Below the pieces are notes generated by a model. It was not told the DNA's origin. It ran no database searches and saw only the letters and a list, made by a program, of their open reading frames with translations. 64,000 nt of DNA from Thalassarchaeum sp002495735 (GTDB lineage Archaea; Thermoplasmatota; Poseidoniia; Poseidoniales; Thalassarchaeaceae). How positions within the stretch are numbered: position 1 is the stretch's first letter; each line of letters opens with the position of its first letter. The position numbers were made by a program, and so were the translations under genes. The stretch is from positions 59,156 to 123,155 of the forward strand of contig CALDRG010000103.1 of NCBI GenBank assembly GCA_937911265.1. The letters run 5' to 3'. This document shows positions 43,701 to 52,573 of the stretch, piece by piece.

Positions 43701-46013
43701 GAGGACAGAATCGTCCATCTGGCGATGCTGGTGCATAAGCTTCTCAGCTCTCTGCTGAAACTGCTTGGGGCTGACCTCATCACCACCGATGCGACGCGGA
43801 TTAAGCATGCTCCTCGAGGTGACTTCACGGAACCTCTTGGCGAACAACTGTGAGTCCATGAGGTATCTCTGTAGCGTCTCAGCACTCCTGCCGCTCCTGA
43901 ACACATTGGGAATCAGCGCTATCTCGACCTCGTGGCTCAATCTCACCATGAAGCCGTTTTCATCGAACGATATCTCATGGACCATGACGTTGTCTGCGGC
44001 GGCAATACCGGCGAACAGGTAACCGAGCGCCATATTGAATGCTCGGCCCCTGCAAGTGGTCACAATGTAAGTTGGCAGTGGGCCTTCGACCTGCTCAACA
44101 AGTATTCTGTCTCTCGACGGAACTTGGAAGGTGGTGGCGCAGTGTTCTTCGAAGAAGTCAGAGAGCGCGTTGGCAACCGGTCTGTTGAGTTTCATTACCT
44201 TCATCATCATATCTCGTGAGTTTTCCTCTAAGCGATGCCGGACGGAGACATGATCGAGCAGAGACAATACCTCTTGACTGAGTTCTAGAGTCCTGCTGTT
44301 CGCTTCGCCGGTCCACGATGGTATAGTGGGCCGATATCCGGTCGCGGAAGTGACGTTGACTCTGGTCCCGATGATGCTGGATACCCGGTATGTGGAGCCT
44401 CCTAGCAAGAAGACATCGCCGTTGCGTAGACTTGAGACGAATGACGAGGACAGTTGCCCTACCATAGTGCCGTCCGAGGTAAAGACCAGGTAGTTATTAT
44501 CCGGGGCGATGGTACCTATGTTGGTGTAGTAGATCATCTGTGCAAATCCGCGCTTCCCGAACCTGTTCTCCTCCCAATCAACCCAGATTCGGCGCTCCTC
44601 ATCCAGAAGGTCAAGGACCTCAATATAGTCATCTTTGGGAAGCGAGCGATATGGCCAGGACGAGGTAACAAGCTCGTAAGCCTCGTCGATATCCCACTCC
44701 CTGATGATGGAGAGTCCGATGGCAAACTGAGCAAGGACATCTAGGCAGTTCTCAGGGAAACTAAGTTTGTCCAGAGTGCCCTGTAGAATGCCGTTCTGGA
44801 CAGCTACAAGTTCAAGCAAGTCGTGCGGCGATGTAGGTAGGAAGCGAGCTCGTGGCACGCCTCCGACCTGATGACCCGCACGGCCAATCCTCTGCAGTGC
44901 AGTAGATATCGAGCCGGGAGATCCGACCTGAATGACTAGATCGACAGAACCGATGTCTATACCCATCTCAAGGCTCGATGACGAGACCACAGCGCGCAGT
45001 AAACCATCCTTCAGACGTCGCTCAACCTCGAGCCGAATCGTCTTGTCCATCGAACCGTGGTGCCCCTCGACCCCTTCTAGGCCGGCGACCTTGAGGCGTT
45101 GGACAACGGTCTCTGTCATGTTCCTCGTATTGACGAAAACCAGCGTAGTTGTATGTGCCTCGACCAGTTCCTTGATGCGATCGATGTTGTGATCAAGAAT
45201 CTCCTTAATAGGTGTCGAAGAGAACCTCGCCGTCGGAAGCAGGATATCCATATCGATTTCACGTGCACCCGAGACCTTTGCTATCGAGATTTTCTGAGGG
45301 TTCATATCACTCTCGCGGGGGTCGCTCGCGACTAGGAACTCAGCTACAGCATCGAGTGGTTCCATGGTGGCGCTGATTCCTATCCTCTGGACTTTTGAGG
45401 GTATGACTGCATCCATCAAGGCGAGAGATAGAGACAGGTGAGTGCCGCGCTTAGACGGCACCAGTGAGTGCATCTCGTCGATTATCATCCAGCGTAGGTC
45501 TTCGAGAATAGGCCTGAACCTCTTGGATGCTAGTCCGAGTCCCAAAGACTCTGGCGTTGTGATGAGGATGTGAGGAGGTTTTCTGAGCATCTTCTGCCTC
45601 TCATTCTGAGGAGTATCACCAGTCCTCAAACCCACCTTGATATCCTTGGCTCTACTTGGCAGGAATCTCTCCTTAATCTCCGTCAGAGGTCCTATGAGGT
45701 TCTTCTGAATGTCATTGGCGAGTGCTTTGATTGGTGAGATGTAGATGCACTGCACGGTGTCCGGAAGGGTTCCATCCAAGGACTTCCTGACGAGGTCATC
45801 GATGATAGACAGGAAAGCGGTCAGGGTCTTACCCGATCCCGTAGGAGAGCACAGCAGAAGATGCTCGCCTTTCATAATCCTCGGAATCGCAATCTTCTGA
45901 GGTTCGGTGAAATCCGGGAACTTATCCTTGAACCAGTTCCTGACTGGGGCTGAGAGACTCTCTAGGAGCTCCTCAGTCTCCATTCTATCTTCTATGTATT
46001 CTATTTCAGGCAT
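40722..46013 (-). CDS. lhr: Very large Lhr-type ATP-dependent helicase
   Basis: About 1,763 residues from the ATG at 46013 (a GTG at 46079 gives 1,785). The Lhr core spans the first 850: Walker A SPTGSGKTLTAFLS, DEMHSLVPSKRG, SATMEPLDAV, VFVNTRNMTETV, SSLEMGIDIGSVDLVIQVGS and QRIGRAGHQVGG. The remaining 900 residues hold winged-helix segments (GPIRLHTLRFFVSRPVEELA; PLTEDEL-like ERLPFPTAQVDSVLQELEMR) and a beta-rich end. Archaeal Lhr is usually near 900 residues; the long form resembles bacterial Lhr with a C-terminal domain. The family unwinds branched or RNA-DNA hybrid duplexes in repair. Confidence 0.88.
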   Translation of the reverse strand: MPEIEYIEDRMETEELLESLSAPVRNWFKDKFPDFTEPQKIAIPRIMKGEHLLLCSPTGSGKTLTAFLSIIDDLVRKSLDGTLPDTVQCIYISPIKALANDIQKNLIGPLTEIKERFLPSRAKDIKVGLRTGDTPQNERQKMLRKPPHILITTPESLGLGLASKRFRPILEDLRWMIIDEMHSLVPSKRGTHLSLSLALMDAVIPSKVQRIGISATMEPLDAVAEFLVASDPRESDMNPQKISIAKVSGAREIDMDILLPTARFSSTPIKEILDHNIDRIKELVEAHTTTLVFVNTRNMTETVVQRLKVAGLEGVEGHHGSMDKTIRLEVERRLKDGLLRAVVSSSSLEMGIDIGSVDLVIQVGSPGSISTALQRIGRAGHQVGGVPRARFLPTSPHDLLELVAVQNGILQGTLDKLSFPENCLDVLAQFAIGLSIIREWDIDEAYELVTSSWPYRSLPKDDYIEVLDLLDEERRIWVDWEENRFGKRGFAQMIYYTNIGTIAPDNNYLVFTSDGTMVGQLSSSFVSSLRNGDVFLLGGSTYRVSSIIGTRVNVTSATGYRPTIPSWTGEANSRTLELSQEVLSLLDHVSVRHRLEENSRDMMMKVMKLNRPVANALSDFFEEHCATTFQVPSRDRILVEQVEGPLPTYIVTTCRGRAFNMALGYLFAGIAAADNVMVHEISFDENGFMVRLSHEVEIALIPNVFRSGRSAETLQRYLMDSQLFAKRFREVTSRSMLNPRRIGGDEVSPKQFQQRAEKLMHQHRQMDDSVLVREVMNEIMHTDLDLEQLDDFISRMDSEDVRIVHRRVRMPSPLGMTLFMSSFEDLLSLRTRAYLIKDVDPEILRRLLGARSLATDLDEEKLSEYYQSKVSTPINANGLLRLMDMGGGLEPSLTNPLYSEKLSHIEFEVMQGWVHELAERELITKIKDTGHDLIDDKWFSMRMAEVHGTLGCLAVAGAAEMDDLTELYTGGLSYQMGSDFEAGTPGRWNDRKLSDPLDCLRLKLLDMLGSEGPQTSETLCERLPFPTAQVDSVLQELEMRNLVSIGFFRQTDEGEYILRMDEYRITGGEVDVVDYRTLQTLLLQKSFTKYEEPADAIRSLVLIQRRDELLQRVTNYRFRDWKDIKHDPDVFNGRLLHNRVGYTLKSQIPILTGLRSEPWLGTLEIELLEKIPEEGLTRAELFDGYPKGKDHVHIQRSLKGALNNLERQLVIAKQYIEVPNRKRSMAVYHRIHGVIEPLSFEDALVKLINRIGPIRLHTLRFFVSRPVEELADSLRNLEDSSRICRVVALQPDPTDYYSSKEDAEFLLSPMPEDREMRILAQSDPFCSRFIHEIRLILKQGWYHPVFKGVDPIGRILMFVVNDYLEIKDINIPHSYLDEFKETFSELLDNYRDRLVDVSVLHAFNGVPVHDCDGDIQQILVELGFSSMGDGERYIRGGVVEPRSRNEVNRLLFHHHKMHQDSRLENETMALEHMKELRDDFALRGRCEMFRVPLHSMAAAKQLHQGTSLRNHQVWAKLPHFRRLLTIRNIQSAEEDEDILQFFRDHHDPSIYMDRHAMKRAEFRKLISPLVRSGHLVQDYRGGFKTVEPLSGVDLWEIKRNYLRELVSDYPVISLRQVERLAGSPFSAEEISDVMHEFEDDGTLIKGFLVDDLQDICWGRQDLLEGLEGIRKTRDLVVPPSDNLIHYFGGILRERFSFGSAYMVFHNEEAIAAFKANTRDGTIEITDFVGDSDLEKEALRVMKEFAWEHDTKLTGKLYDRLRSR

Positions 46014-46084
46014 TTTTTCTTTGCACCCTACGGACGAAAGGGACTCCGTACTGTAAATGAATGCTTCTCCTTTGGACACTGTTT

Positions 46085-46174
46085 CAGGCCCCTAGGGCCT
46101 GGTATTATTCTAAAATCGGGACTTCGTAGCGAAAGCGAAGTGTGACAAACACTTCCTAGGACTGCTTTGCTAGG
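46085..46174. other. Cluster of four stem-loops between lhr and GlyRS genes
   Basis: Four consecutive perfect inverted repeats: CAGGCCC-cta-GGGCCTG (46085-46101), ACTTCG-n9-CGAAGT (46121-46141), AAGTGT-gacaa-ACACTT (46138-46154) and CCTAG-n10-CTAGG (46155-46174). The last two would fall in a GlyRS leader if transcription starts after the AT-rich stretch at 46103-46116. Arms of 5-7 bases; the density is the notable point. Could be a leader RNA, terminator or protein-binding sites. Confidence 0.4.
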
Positions 46175-46213
46175 ATGGCTTGAAAGGCGTTATGCGGGGT
46201 CGAAGTGCCGTTC

Positions 46214-47926
46214 ATGAGTGATAGACGAGTCGACAGATTGACTTCCTTACTGAGGCGGCGTGGGATAGTCCTGCCCTCATTCGAGTTGTACGGCGGAGTT
46301 TCCGGGTTGGTAGATTACGGACCCGTGGGTGCGAGGATTAAGCGCAAAGTCATGGATTCCTGGATAGACCATTGGACCAGTCACGGAGACATTGTTGAAG
46401 TGGATTCTCCCGTCATCACGCCTGAGCCAGTGCTGGTTGCTAGCGGACATGTCGGCGAGTTCAACGACCTGATGGTCGAGTGTGGCGGTTGTACGGGTGC
46501 CTTCAGAGCAGATCATTTAATCGGGGATGGTCACGAGAACTCAGATTCTCTGTCTCCGGAAGATCTGGTTGCAATATTGTCTGCTGGTATCGAGTGCCCC
46601 ACATGTAAGGAATCCAAATGGTCCGATGTAAAGGCGATGAACCTGATGTTCAGCACGCAGATTGGAGCGATGAAAGGTGGGCGTAAAGCGTACATGAGGC
46701 CCGAGACAGCTCAAGGCATGTTCATGCTATATCCTGCCCTATTCAGGCACTTCAAGCAGAAACTACCCTTCGGAGCCATTCAAACAGGGAAGGGTTACCG
46801 GAACGAGATTAGTCCACGTCAGGGTATGATTAGACTGCGTGAATTTAACATGGCCGAACTCGAGTACTTCATCGACCCAGAAGACCCTCCATGCCCTAAT
46901 CTGAATACTTGGGGCGATTCAATTACACTAGTCCCAGATCCCGATGGCGAACACGCTGGAGAGTGCTTGATGACTATCTCAGAGGCATTGTCCACAGGAA
47001 TAGTGCGGCACCCTACAGTAGCATGGTTCCTTGCCAGGACGATGGATTTCCTGATTAGTGTAGGAATCGATTCGACTAGAATCAGATTCAGGCAGCATGC
47101 TAGCACCGAGATGGCCCATTACGCAAATGACTGTTGGGACTGCGAGTTGTACGGCGAACACGGCTGGGTCGAATGCGTGGGCATAGCCAATAGGACCTGT
47201 CACGACCTACTGTCTCATGAACGACACTCAGGCTCTAAACTGCTCAAGGCTTGGAGGCAGTTCGACGAGCCACGAAGCGAAATCAGAGATGTATTGGCTC
47301 CGAACGGGGCATCGCTCGGTCCTGCATTCAAGGGGCGCGCTGGTAAAGTGATAGAGGCCCTACAGAACCTGACTGAGATTCCCGAAAAGATGCCATTTGA
47401 GCTCGCTCTAACTGATGGTTCGAACGTTCAGATTACCGACGAAATGGCCACTAGGAGATCGGAAGAGGTCACCGTACACGGTGAGTGGTTCACTCCACAT
47501 GTCATCGAACCAGCATTTGGGATAGACCGAATCATATGGCATATCTTAGATCACAGTTACACTGAGACTGAGAAGGAGGGTAAGAAGTACAGCATAATGA
47601 GACTCAGTTCGATGGTTTCGCCTTTCGATGTGGCTGTCCTCCCTTTGTTCGACAAAGACGGAATGGGGGAAATTGCCTCAGATATACTCTCGAGAGTGAA
47701 CTCGATGCCGGGACTGAGAGGTGAAATGGACTCATCGAAGTCGATTGGCAGGCGGTATGCCCGGGTTGATGAAATCGGTGTGCCTTGGGCTATCACCGTC
47801 GATCACGAGACTCTCAAAGATGGGAGTGTTACAGTTCGACGTAGGGATGATCAGAAACAGATTAGGGCCGCAGTAGACGAGGTTCTGTCGAACCTAGGCA
47901 CTGGCACCGTGTCAGCACTGTTCTGA
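46214..47926 (+). CDS. glyS: Glycyl-tRNA synthetase (alpha2 type)
   Basis: About 570 residues; a GTG three codons earlier (46205) is possible. Class II motifs: SGLVDYGPVGARIKRKVMDS, YMRPETAQGMFMLYPALF, GAIQTGKGYRNEISPRQGMI, RLREFNMAELEYF, EIRDVLAP, EPAFGIDRIIWHIL and the anticodon-binding domain. A zinc-binding CGGC / CPTC pair lies in the insertion. It charges tRNA-Gly. It is downstream of a cluster of stem-loops at 46085-46174 and 36 bases before the RFC gene. Confidence 0.94.
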   Translation: MSDRRVDRLTSLLRRRGIVLPSFELYGGVSGLVDYGPVGARIKRKVMDSWIDHWTSHGDIVEVDSPVITPEPVLVASGHVGEFNDLMVECGGCTGAFRADHLIGDGHENSDSLSPEDLVAILSAGIECPTCKESKWSDVKAMNLMFSTQIGAMKGGRKAYMRPETAQGMFMLYPALFRHFKQKLPFGAIQTGKGYRNEISPRQGMIRLREFNMAELEYFIDPEDPPCPNLNTWGDSITLVPDPDGEHAGECLMTISEALSTGIVRHPTVAWFLARTMDFLISVGIDSTRIRFRQHASTEMAHYANDCWDCELYGEHGWVECVGIANRTCHDLLSHERHSGSKLLKAWRQFDEPRSEIRDVLAPNGASLGPAFKGRAGKVIEALQNLTEIPEKMPFELALTDGSNVQITDEMATRRSEEVTVHGEWFTPHVIEPAFGIDRIIWHILDHSYTETEKEGKKYSIMRLSSMVSPFDVAVLPLFDKDGMGEIASDILSRVNSMPGLRGEMDSSKSIGRRYARVDEIGVPWAITVDHETLKDGSVTVRRRDDQKQIRAAVDEVLSNLGTGTVSALF

Positions 47927-47931
47927 CGCGA

Positions 47932-47940
47932 ATTTTATGG
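47932..47940 (+). promoter_or_regulatory. TATA-like box for rfcL
   Basis: ATTTTATGG, 23-31 bases before the preferred rfcL ATG at 47963, supporting that start over the TTG at 47957. Spacing-based inference. Confidence 0.35.
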
Positions 47941-47962
47941 AGTCCCTCTCGGACACTTGTCT

Positions 47963-49477
47963 ATGGCCGAGTCCTCCGTTGATGACTGGACCGAGAGGCA
48001 TCGTCCAGAATCCATCGGTCTAATGGAAGGGAATGAGGCCCAGCTTCGCAGAATCAGGCAGTGGTTGAACCAATGGGAGGGAGGGAGTCCGCTCGAAAAG
48101 CGTGGGTTGTTGTTATCGGGACCTCCTGGGGTAGGCAAGACCACGCTAGCTCGCGCGGCCGCTCTGGAAAGGGGGTGGACAATGATAGAGTTGAACGCTA
48201 GTGAAGAGAGGAATGCTGCCGCCATACGTAGGGCAGCGACTCATGGATCCCAGCACGTCTCCCTAGACCAGTTCTCAGGGGGCAGTGTGTCTAACGGTAA
48301 GACCCTGATACTCCTCGACGAAGTAGACCACCTTAGCGGGGGATTCGGTAAGGTTTCAGATGGTAGGATTGAGAAGTCGATAAATCCTGATGAAGAAGCT
48401 ACTGCCCTCAGAGGAGATTCAGGAGGCAAGGCTGAGTTGCTCAATTTGCTTGAGGTCACACGCCAGCCAGTCATCATGACCTGTAATGATCCGATGAGGC
48501 TGTGGGGCAGGAACAGAAATTGGAGGAGGAACCGAGACAGGCTTCTCCGGAAAGCCGAACTGGTGAATTTCAAGAGAGCTGGAAAACTACACCTCAGAAG
48601 GGTTGCACACCGAGTTCTCGATGCCGAGGGCAGGGGTATGGACCCTGAGGCCCTAGAGGCCCTCATCGACGGTAACCCAGGTGACCTTAGGGCCCTAGTC
48701 AGAGATTTGCAAGCAGTCTGCGCCCTCAGAAAAGGGCACATCGACCTCTCTGCCGTCCTTGATTTAGCTGAAGTCTCTGAGAGAGATTCTCAGATTGATG
48801 TTTTCAGGGCCCTTCGCGAAGTATACCAAAGCGGCTCAGGAAAGGAAGCAAACAAGATTCTAATGATTTCTGACAAAGACCCTGACGAAATGCTCGCCTG
48901 GTTCGTCTGGAACAACCAGACAGTATTCGATAGTGAAGTGTTGGCAAAGATTAGTCCGGCCATGTGCATGGCTGACAGATCGCTTGCTACAAAATACACT
49001 AATCGTGCCTTCAGATCTTGGTATTGGGGATCGGCTCTATCATCTCAGGCCGCTGTTTCACACCTTCCCATTGACGGTGCATCCGATCCGTTCCTCGCAT
49101 ATCCAAACTTCTTGCGGAGAGGAGGGGAGGCATGGAGGTCCAGTACTGTGGTAGAATATCTATCTGAGGCTCTTGGCACCAGCAAGGCCTCAATCAGAGA
49201 AGACTTGTGGCCCAATCTTCTGGCGGTGCATGATTCGACACTCGGCGGAGACCCCGGAGAGTTCACCGTTGCCAAACACCTCGGACTATCAGGCGCGGCT
49301 CATCTGGCGCTGCACGGAATTCCTAGGAGCAGGAGGGAAGCACGAAGGATTCTCAAGGACTTCGATTCCGAGAGCACGAGCGAACCAGAAGAGGTAATCA
49401 TTGAGGAGATTATCGAAGATGTAAACTCTGACGAGGACGAAACAGATGGAACTCAGTTCTCTCTCGATTCCTTCTAA
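47963..49477 (+). CDS. rfcL: Replication factor C large subunit
   Basis: About 504 residues. AAA+ clamp-loader ATPase: WTERHRPESIGLMEGNEAQL, Walker A LLLSGPPGVGKTTLARAA, LNASEERN, Walker B LILLDEVDHLSGG and sensor MTCNDPMRLW. The C-terminal collar follows RDLQAVCALRKGHIDLSA, and the tail is acidic (EEVIIEEIIEDVNSDEDE), ending in a PIP-like FSLDSF. Loads PCNA with RFC small subunits, which are elsewhere. Its stop abuts the convergent trkH stop with no gap. Confidence 0.92.
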   Translation: MAESSVDDWTERHRPESIGLMEGNEAQLRRIRQWLNQWEGGSPLEKRGLLLSGPPGVGKTTLARAAALERGWTMIELNASEERNAAAIRRAATHGSQHVSLDQFSGGSVSNGKTLILLDEVDHLSGGFGKVSDGRIEKSINPDEEATALRGDSGGKAELLNLLEVTRQPVIMTCNDPMRLWGRNRNWRRNRDRLLRKAELVNFKRAGKLHLRRVAHRVLDAEGRGMDPEALEALIDGNPGDLRALVRDLQAVCALRKGHIDLSAVLDLAEVSERDSQIDVFRALREVYQSGSGKEANKILMISDKDPDEMLAWFVWNNQTVFDSEVLAKISPAMCMADRSLATKYTNRAFRSWYWGSALSSQAAVSHLPIDGASDPFLAYPNFLRRGGEAWRSSTVVEYLSEALGTSKASIREDLWPNLLAVHDSTLGGDPGEFTVAKHLGLSGAAHLALHGIPRSRREARRILKDFDSESTSEPEEVIIEEIIEDVNSDEDETDGTQFSLDSF

Positions 49478-51061
49478 TCAGTCACTACCAGACCATGTTT
49501 TGGGGTGCAGTAGTACTAGTACTGTTAGCAACTCAAGACGTCCCAACCACATCAGCATGGTGGCAATTAGCATCGACGGTTCACTGAGTGCTGCCCATGT
49601 TCCAGTTGGTCCAAATGCCCCGAGAGCCGGACCTGTATTTCCGAGTAGTGATATCGATACTGAGAGCACGTCTGTAAGATTTAGCGATGGCTCAAGGAAG
49701 GACAGGATGAGGATCGATGCCGTCACTAAAATCATCCACGAGGCAAGCATCCCGAGGACTATCCAGATCTTTCTCTCCTCAATGATCTGCTGGTTGAATC
49801 GAATAGCTACAACCCTACGAGGCTGGATGATCCTCACGACCTCTCTCTTAGCCAATTCGAAGGCAATTCGGATCCTCATGACCTTGAGACCTCCGCCGGT
49901 AGAACCGGCACTGGCACCTACAATCATGAGCAGGAGCAAGACGAACTGGCTGAACACCGGCCAAGTGGTGAAGTCGGCGCTGGAGTACCCTGTGCTCGAT
50001 ATCGAAATGGATTGGAACAGGGACTGCCTCAGAGCGACCATGGGGGCTAAGTCACCCTCGGTGGTACCGAATCTGTAGAGGTTGAAGGCCATCGCCAGCC
50101 ATGCCAAGACCAGGATCAATAGGTAGGTCCGCAGCTCCTCGTCCTTCCACGCCTCCTTGGCGCGACCTGCAAGCATTAGGTGCAACAGGCTGAAGTTGAT
50201 GCAAGTAAGCAACATGAAGACTATCAAAATGACTTCTACCCGTGCTGAGTCGAAGTCCATTATCCCGCCGTCTGAAGTGCCGAAGCCGCCTGATGGCAAT
50301 GTGGTCAATGAGTAGTTCACAGCATCGAATATCCCCAATCCACCGAGGAAGTGGAGCATGCCGAACTCGAGGATAGTCAATCCGATGTAAATCAACCAAA
50401 GACGGCTGGCGGTCCACTGCAATGTTGGACCTAGACGAGTCAGAGAAGGACCAGTGAGCTCGGCCCTAGCCAGAGACATCCCGCCGCCGAGTACTCGAGA
50501 TAGAATCAGCATGCCGAGCATAATCACACCCATCCCGCCGAGCCACTGGGTAATCGAACGCCATAGAATCAGGCTGCTGTTCTGACTTCCAATACAGTCG
50601 TCGGCCACGGTGAACGCAGAGCACACTGGACTAGTCGAGATATCAATCACCGTTGCCCCTGTTGTGGTGAATCCGGACATCGACTCAAACCACGAGTACA
50701 CAAGCCCTCTGAGCCCTTCCCAAATCGAGGCATCACCTACCATCATCTCGAACGGCCCGTAGAACATTCCACCGAGCCAATATGGAAGGGCGCCTACAGC
50801 TACAACGGGAATCCACCCAAGAGCAACTGATGTGAATGCCTCCCTGTCTCTCACTCGGGAAGAAGAGTTCGAGTTCTTTGCTAGTGATACCAGTGACTGA
50901 CCCAATATTATAGAGAGGGCTGCGGAAGGTAAGTAGGTCTTGGCTGCGTATTCTATTCCCTCGGACCCGTTTGAAGCACTATAGGCGAAGACAATCATTA
51001 GAGGTAGGGCAATCAGGCGAATTGTCCAGCCCAGTACAAGTCCGACTACGTCCCAGCGCAT
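49478..51061 (-). CDS. trkH: Trk-type potassium uptake channel subunit TrkH
   Basis: 527 residues with about ten membrane helices in the four-repeat TrkH/KtrB fold. The first selectivity-filter loop is SMSGFTTTGATVID; later pore loops are TTLPSGGFGTSD and SISISSTGYSSADF and AGSTGGGLKVMRIR. Follows trkA by two bases on the same strand. Together they take up potassium, gated by the cytoplasmic TrkA ring. Confidence 0.92.
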   Translation of the reverse strand: MRWDVVGLVLGWTIRLIALPLMIVFAYSASNGSEGIEYAAKTYLPSAALSIILGQSLVSLAKNSNSSSRVRDREAFTSVALGWIPVVAVGALPYWLGGMFYGPFEMMVGDASIWEGLRGLVYSWFESMSGFTTTGATVIDISTSPVCSAFTVADDCIGSQNSSLILWRSITQWLGGMGVIMLGMLILSRVLGGGMSLARAELTGPSLTRLGPTLQWTASRLWLIYIGLTILEFGMLHFLGGLGIFDAVNYSLTTLPSGGFGTSDGGIMDFDSARVEVILIVFMLLTCINFSLLHLMLAGRAKEAWKDEELRTYLLILVLAWLAMAFNLYRFGTTEGDLAPMVALRQSLFQSISISSTGYSSADFTTWPVFSQFVLLLLMIVGASAGSTGGGLKVMRIRIAFELAKREVVRIIQPRRVVAIRFNQQIIEERKIWIVLGMLASWMILVTASILILSFLEPSLNLTDVLSVSISLLGNTGPALGAFGPTGTWAALSEPSMLIATMLMWLGRLELLTVLVLLHPKTWSGSD

Positions 51062-51063
51062 CT

Positions 51064-52482
51064 TCAGTTCTCCAGAGCCTTCTCCACTTTCTTGAGGTCG
51101 TCTCTGGCAAGGAAGAGGTAAATCCTGTCGCCAACTTCGATGGTTTCCAAGGTATGTGGTTTCAACACTACTGTCGAATCTTTACCATCGTGCCTCTCGA
51201 CCATCACTATCCTAGCGCGTAGAGCTACTTCCGAATCCTTAACCGACTTACCTGCGAACAAATGGTCGTGATTCACTTCCGCAGAAATCGAGATGATATC
51301 TGGTATTGGCGGAATAACCTGATAGGTCCCCGGGACGTTCATGTGAATGGACTTCAAAATCGAGGTCACTGTCACCAATCTACGGCTGACAGGCCGGGTC
51401 AGTCCTATTCTGTGAACCGCCTCAACCAAGGCTCTGTCCTTCAACAGTAGCCCTGTTCGGGGGACGCCCTTGTCCTTGGCCCGCATCGAAATAGCGATGT
51501 TTAGGTTGTCGTCATCCAAAGCCGCGACTGCAATATCATGGTGATCTATTCCCAACTCCTGCAGCAACTCCTCATCCTGAGGGTCTCCATGAATGACGTC
51601 GAGCCTCTTACTGTTGCCAACTGGAGAGCCAACTAGTTCGTTGGCCGCATCCAAGTTGGGTTCTATGACAACCACGTTAGAGCCCTTCGATAGATAATGG
51701 ATGGCCAACTTGGAGCCGAACTGACTTGCTCCGAAGATTGCGACCTGTGCGTTAACAGGGAAGTCCTCATCTTTCTTCCCCACGGCTCTCGTGATCTGGT
51801 GAAACTGGTCGGTGGACCTTGCGACGAAGACGAGAATTTGCCCCTCTTGGATGATCTCAGAACCTGTCGATAAAGTGCCTTTTTCTCCCTCATTTCTGAG
51901 AGCATAGATAGAGGGGATGCCTACGAATATCTCTCCCACATATCCCGTCTTGGTGCCTATCAACGGTGAGCCAGCCATGACTTCTGACACTGCTATCCAG
52001 GAGGTACCTCCAAGCGGAAGGATTTCATCGATAGAAGGGGCTAGCAATCCTGCTGCTAATTGTTCGACAATCTCGTCAGAGGCACAGACCACATGGTCGG
52101 CCTTGGACCAACTCTCTAGTGGCCCTGCGCCTCTTGAGGGGTCTAGTAACGTCGGATTACGAATCTTGGCTATTGTTGTGAGTCCTAATGCGTTTCGATC
52201 GCTGATCTGCTCACTGTAGACCTTCTTGGCGAATGCGCATCCCAACAGATTTGTTTCGTCGTCGTTGGTAGCCAAAACCACAATCTCCGCATCGCTGATA
52301 CCTGCTCTCAGAAGGGACTCTCGCGACAGTGCGCTGCCTGTCACCAACAAGCAATCGAGACTTTGTGATTCGTTTATCGCAGTAGGGTCGGGGTCGATAA
52401 GGGCTACACTCCTCTTCTCCTGTCTGAGGGCGGCAGCGACGCCGCGTCCGACTTCGCCAGCACCTGCGATAATGACCCGCAT
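51064..52482 (-). CDS. trkA: Trk potassium uptake regulatory subunit TrkA
   Basis: About 472 residues from the ATG at 52482. Two RCK (TrkA-N/TrkA-C) halves: MRVIIAGAGEVGRGVAAALR with ATNDDETNLLGCAFAKK, then QVAIFGASQFGSKLAIHYLS and AVAALDDDNLNIAISMRAKD; each has a glycine-rich nucleotide-binding loop, followed by a TrkA-C domain. The extended frame to 52614 is rejected because a TATA-like CTTATATCC (52507-52515, minus strand) lies 25-33 bases before 52482. Confidence 0.92.
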   Translation of the reverse strand: MRVIIAGAGEVGRGVAAALRQEKRSVALIDPDPTAINESQSLDCLLVTGSALSRESLLRAGISDAEIVVLATNDDETNLLGCAFAKKVYSEQISDRNALGLTTIAKIRNPTLLDPSRGAGPLESWSKADHVVCASDEIVEQLAAGLLAPSIDEILPLGGTSWIAVSEVMAGSPLIGTKTGYVGEIFVGIPSIYALRNEGEKGTLSTGSEIIQEGQILVFVARSTDQFHQITRAVGKKDEDFPVNAQVAIFGASQFGSKLAIHYLSKGSNVVVIEPNLDAANELVGSPVGNSKRLDVIHGDPQDEELLQELGIDHHDIAVAALDDDNLNIAISMRAKDKGVPRTGLLLKDRALVEAVHRIGLTRPVSRRLVTVTSILKSIHMNVPGTYQVIPPIPDIISISAEVNHDHLFAGKSVKDSEVALRARIVMVERHDGKDSTVVLKPHTLETIEVGDRIYLFLARDDLKKVEKALEN

Positions 52483-52506
52483 ACGTAGCGACTGCCTCAG
52501 CGGGCC

Positions 52507-52515
52507 GGATATAAG
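52507..52515 (-). promoter_or_regulatory. TATA-like box for trkA-trkH
   Basis: Minus strand CTTATATCC, 25-33 bases before the trkA ATG at 52482; spacing suits a leaderless transcript. Confidence 0.45.
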
Positions 52516-52573
52516 ACTGCGCCATTGACATGCCCGATAAGAAGCGAATGGGCTCAGCAAAGCAGGATTACTT

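Noticed and set aside
46121..46174. Possible tRNA or T-box in the helicase-GlyRS spacer
   Set aside because: Stem lengths and loops do not form a cloverleaf and no T-arm consensus or CCA-like end is present; T-boxes are bacterial.
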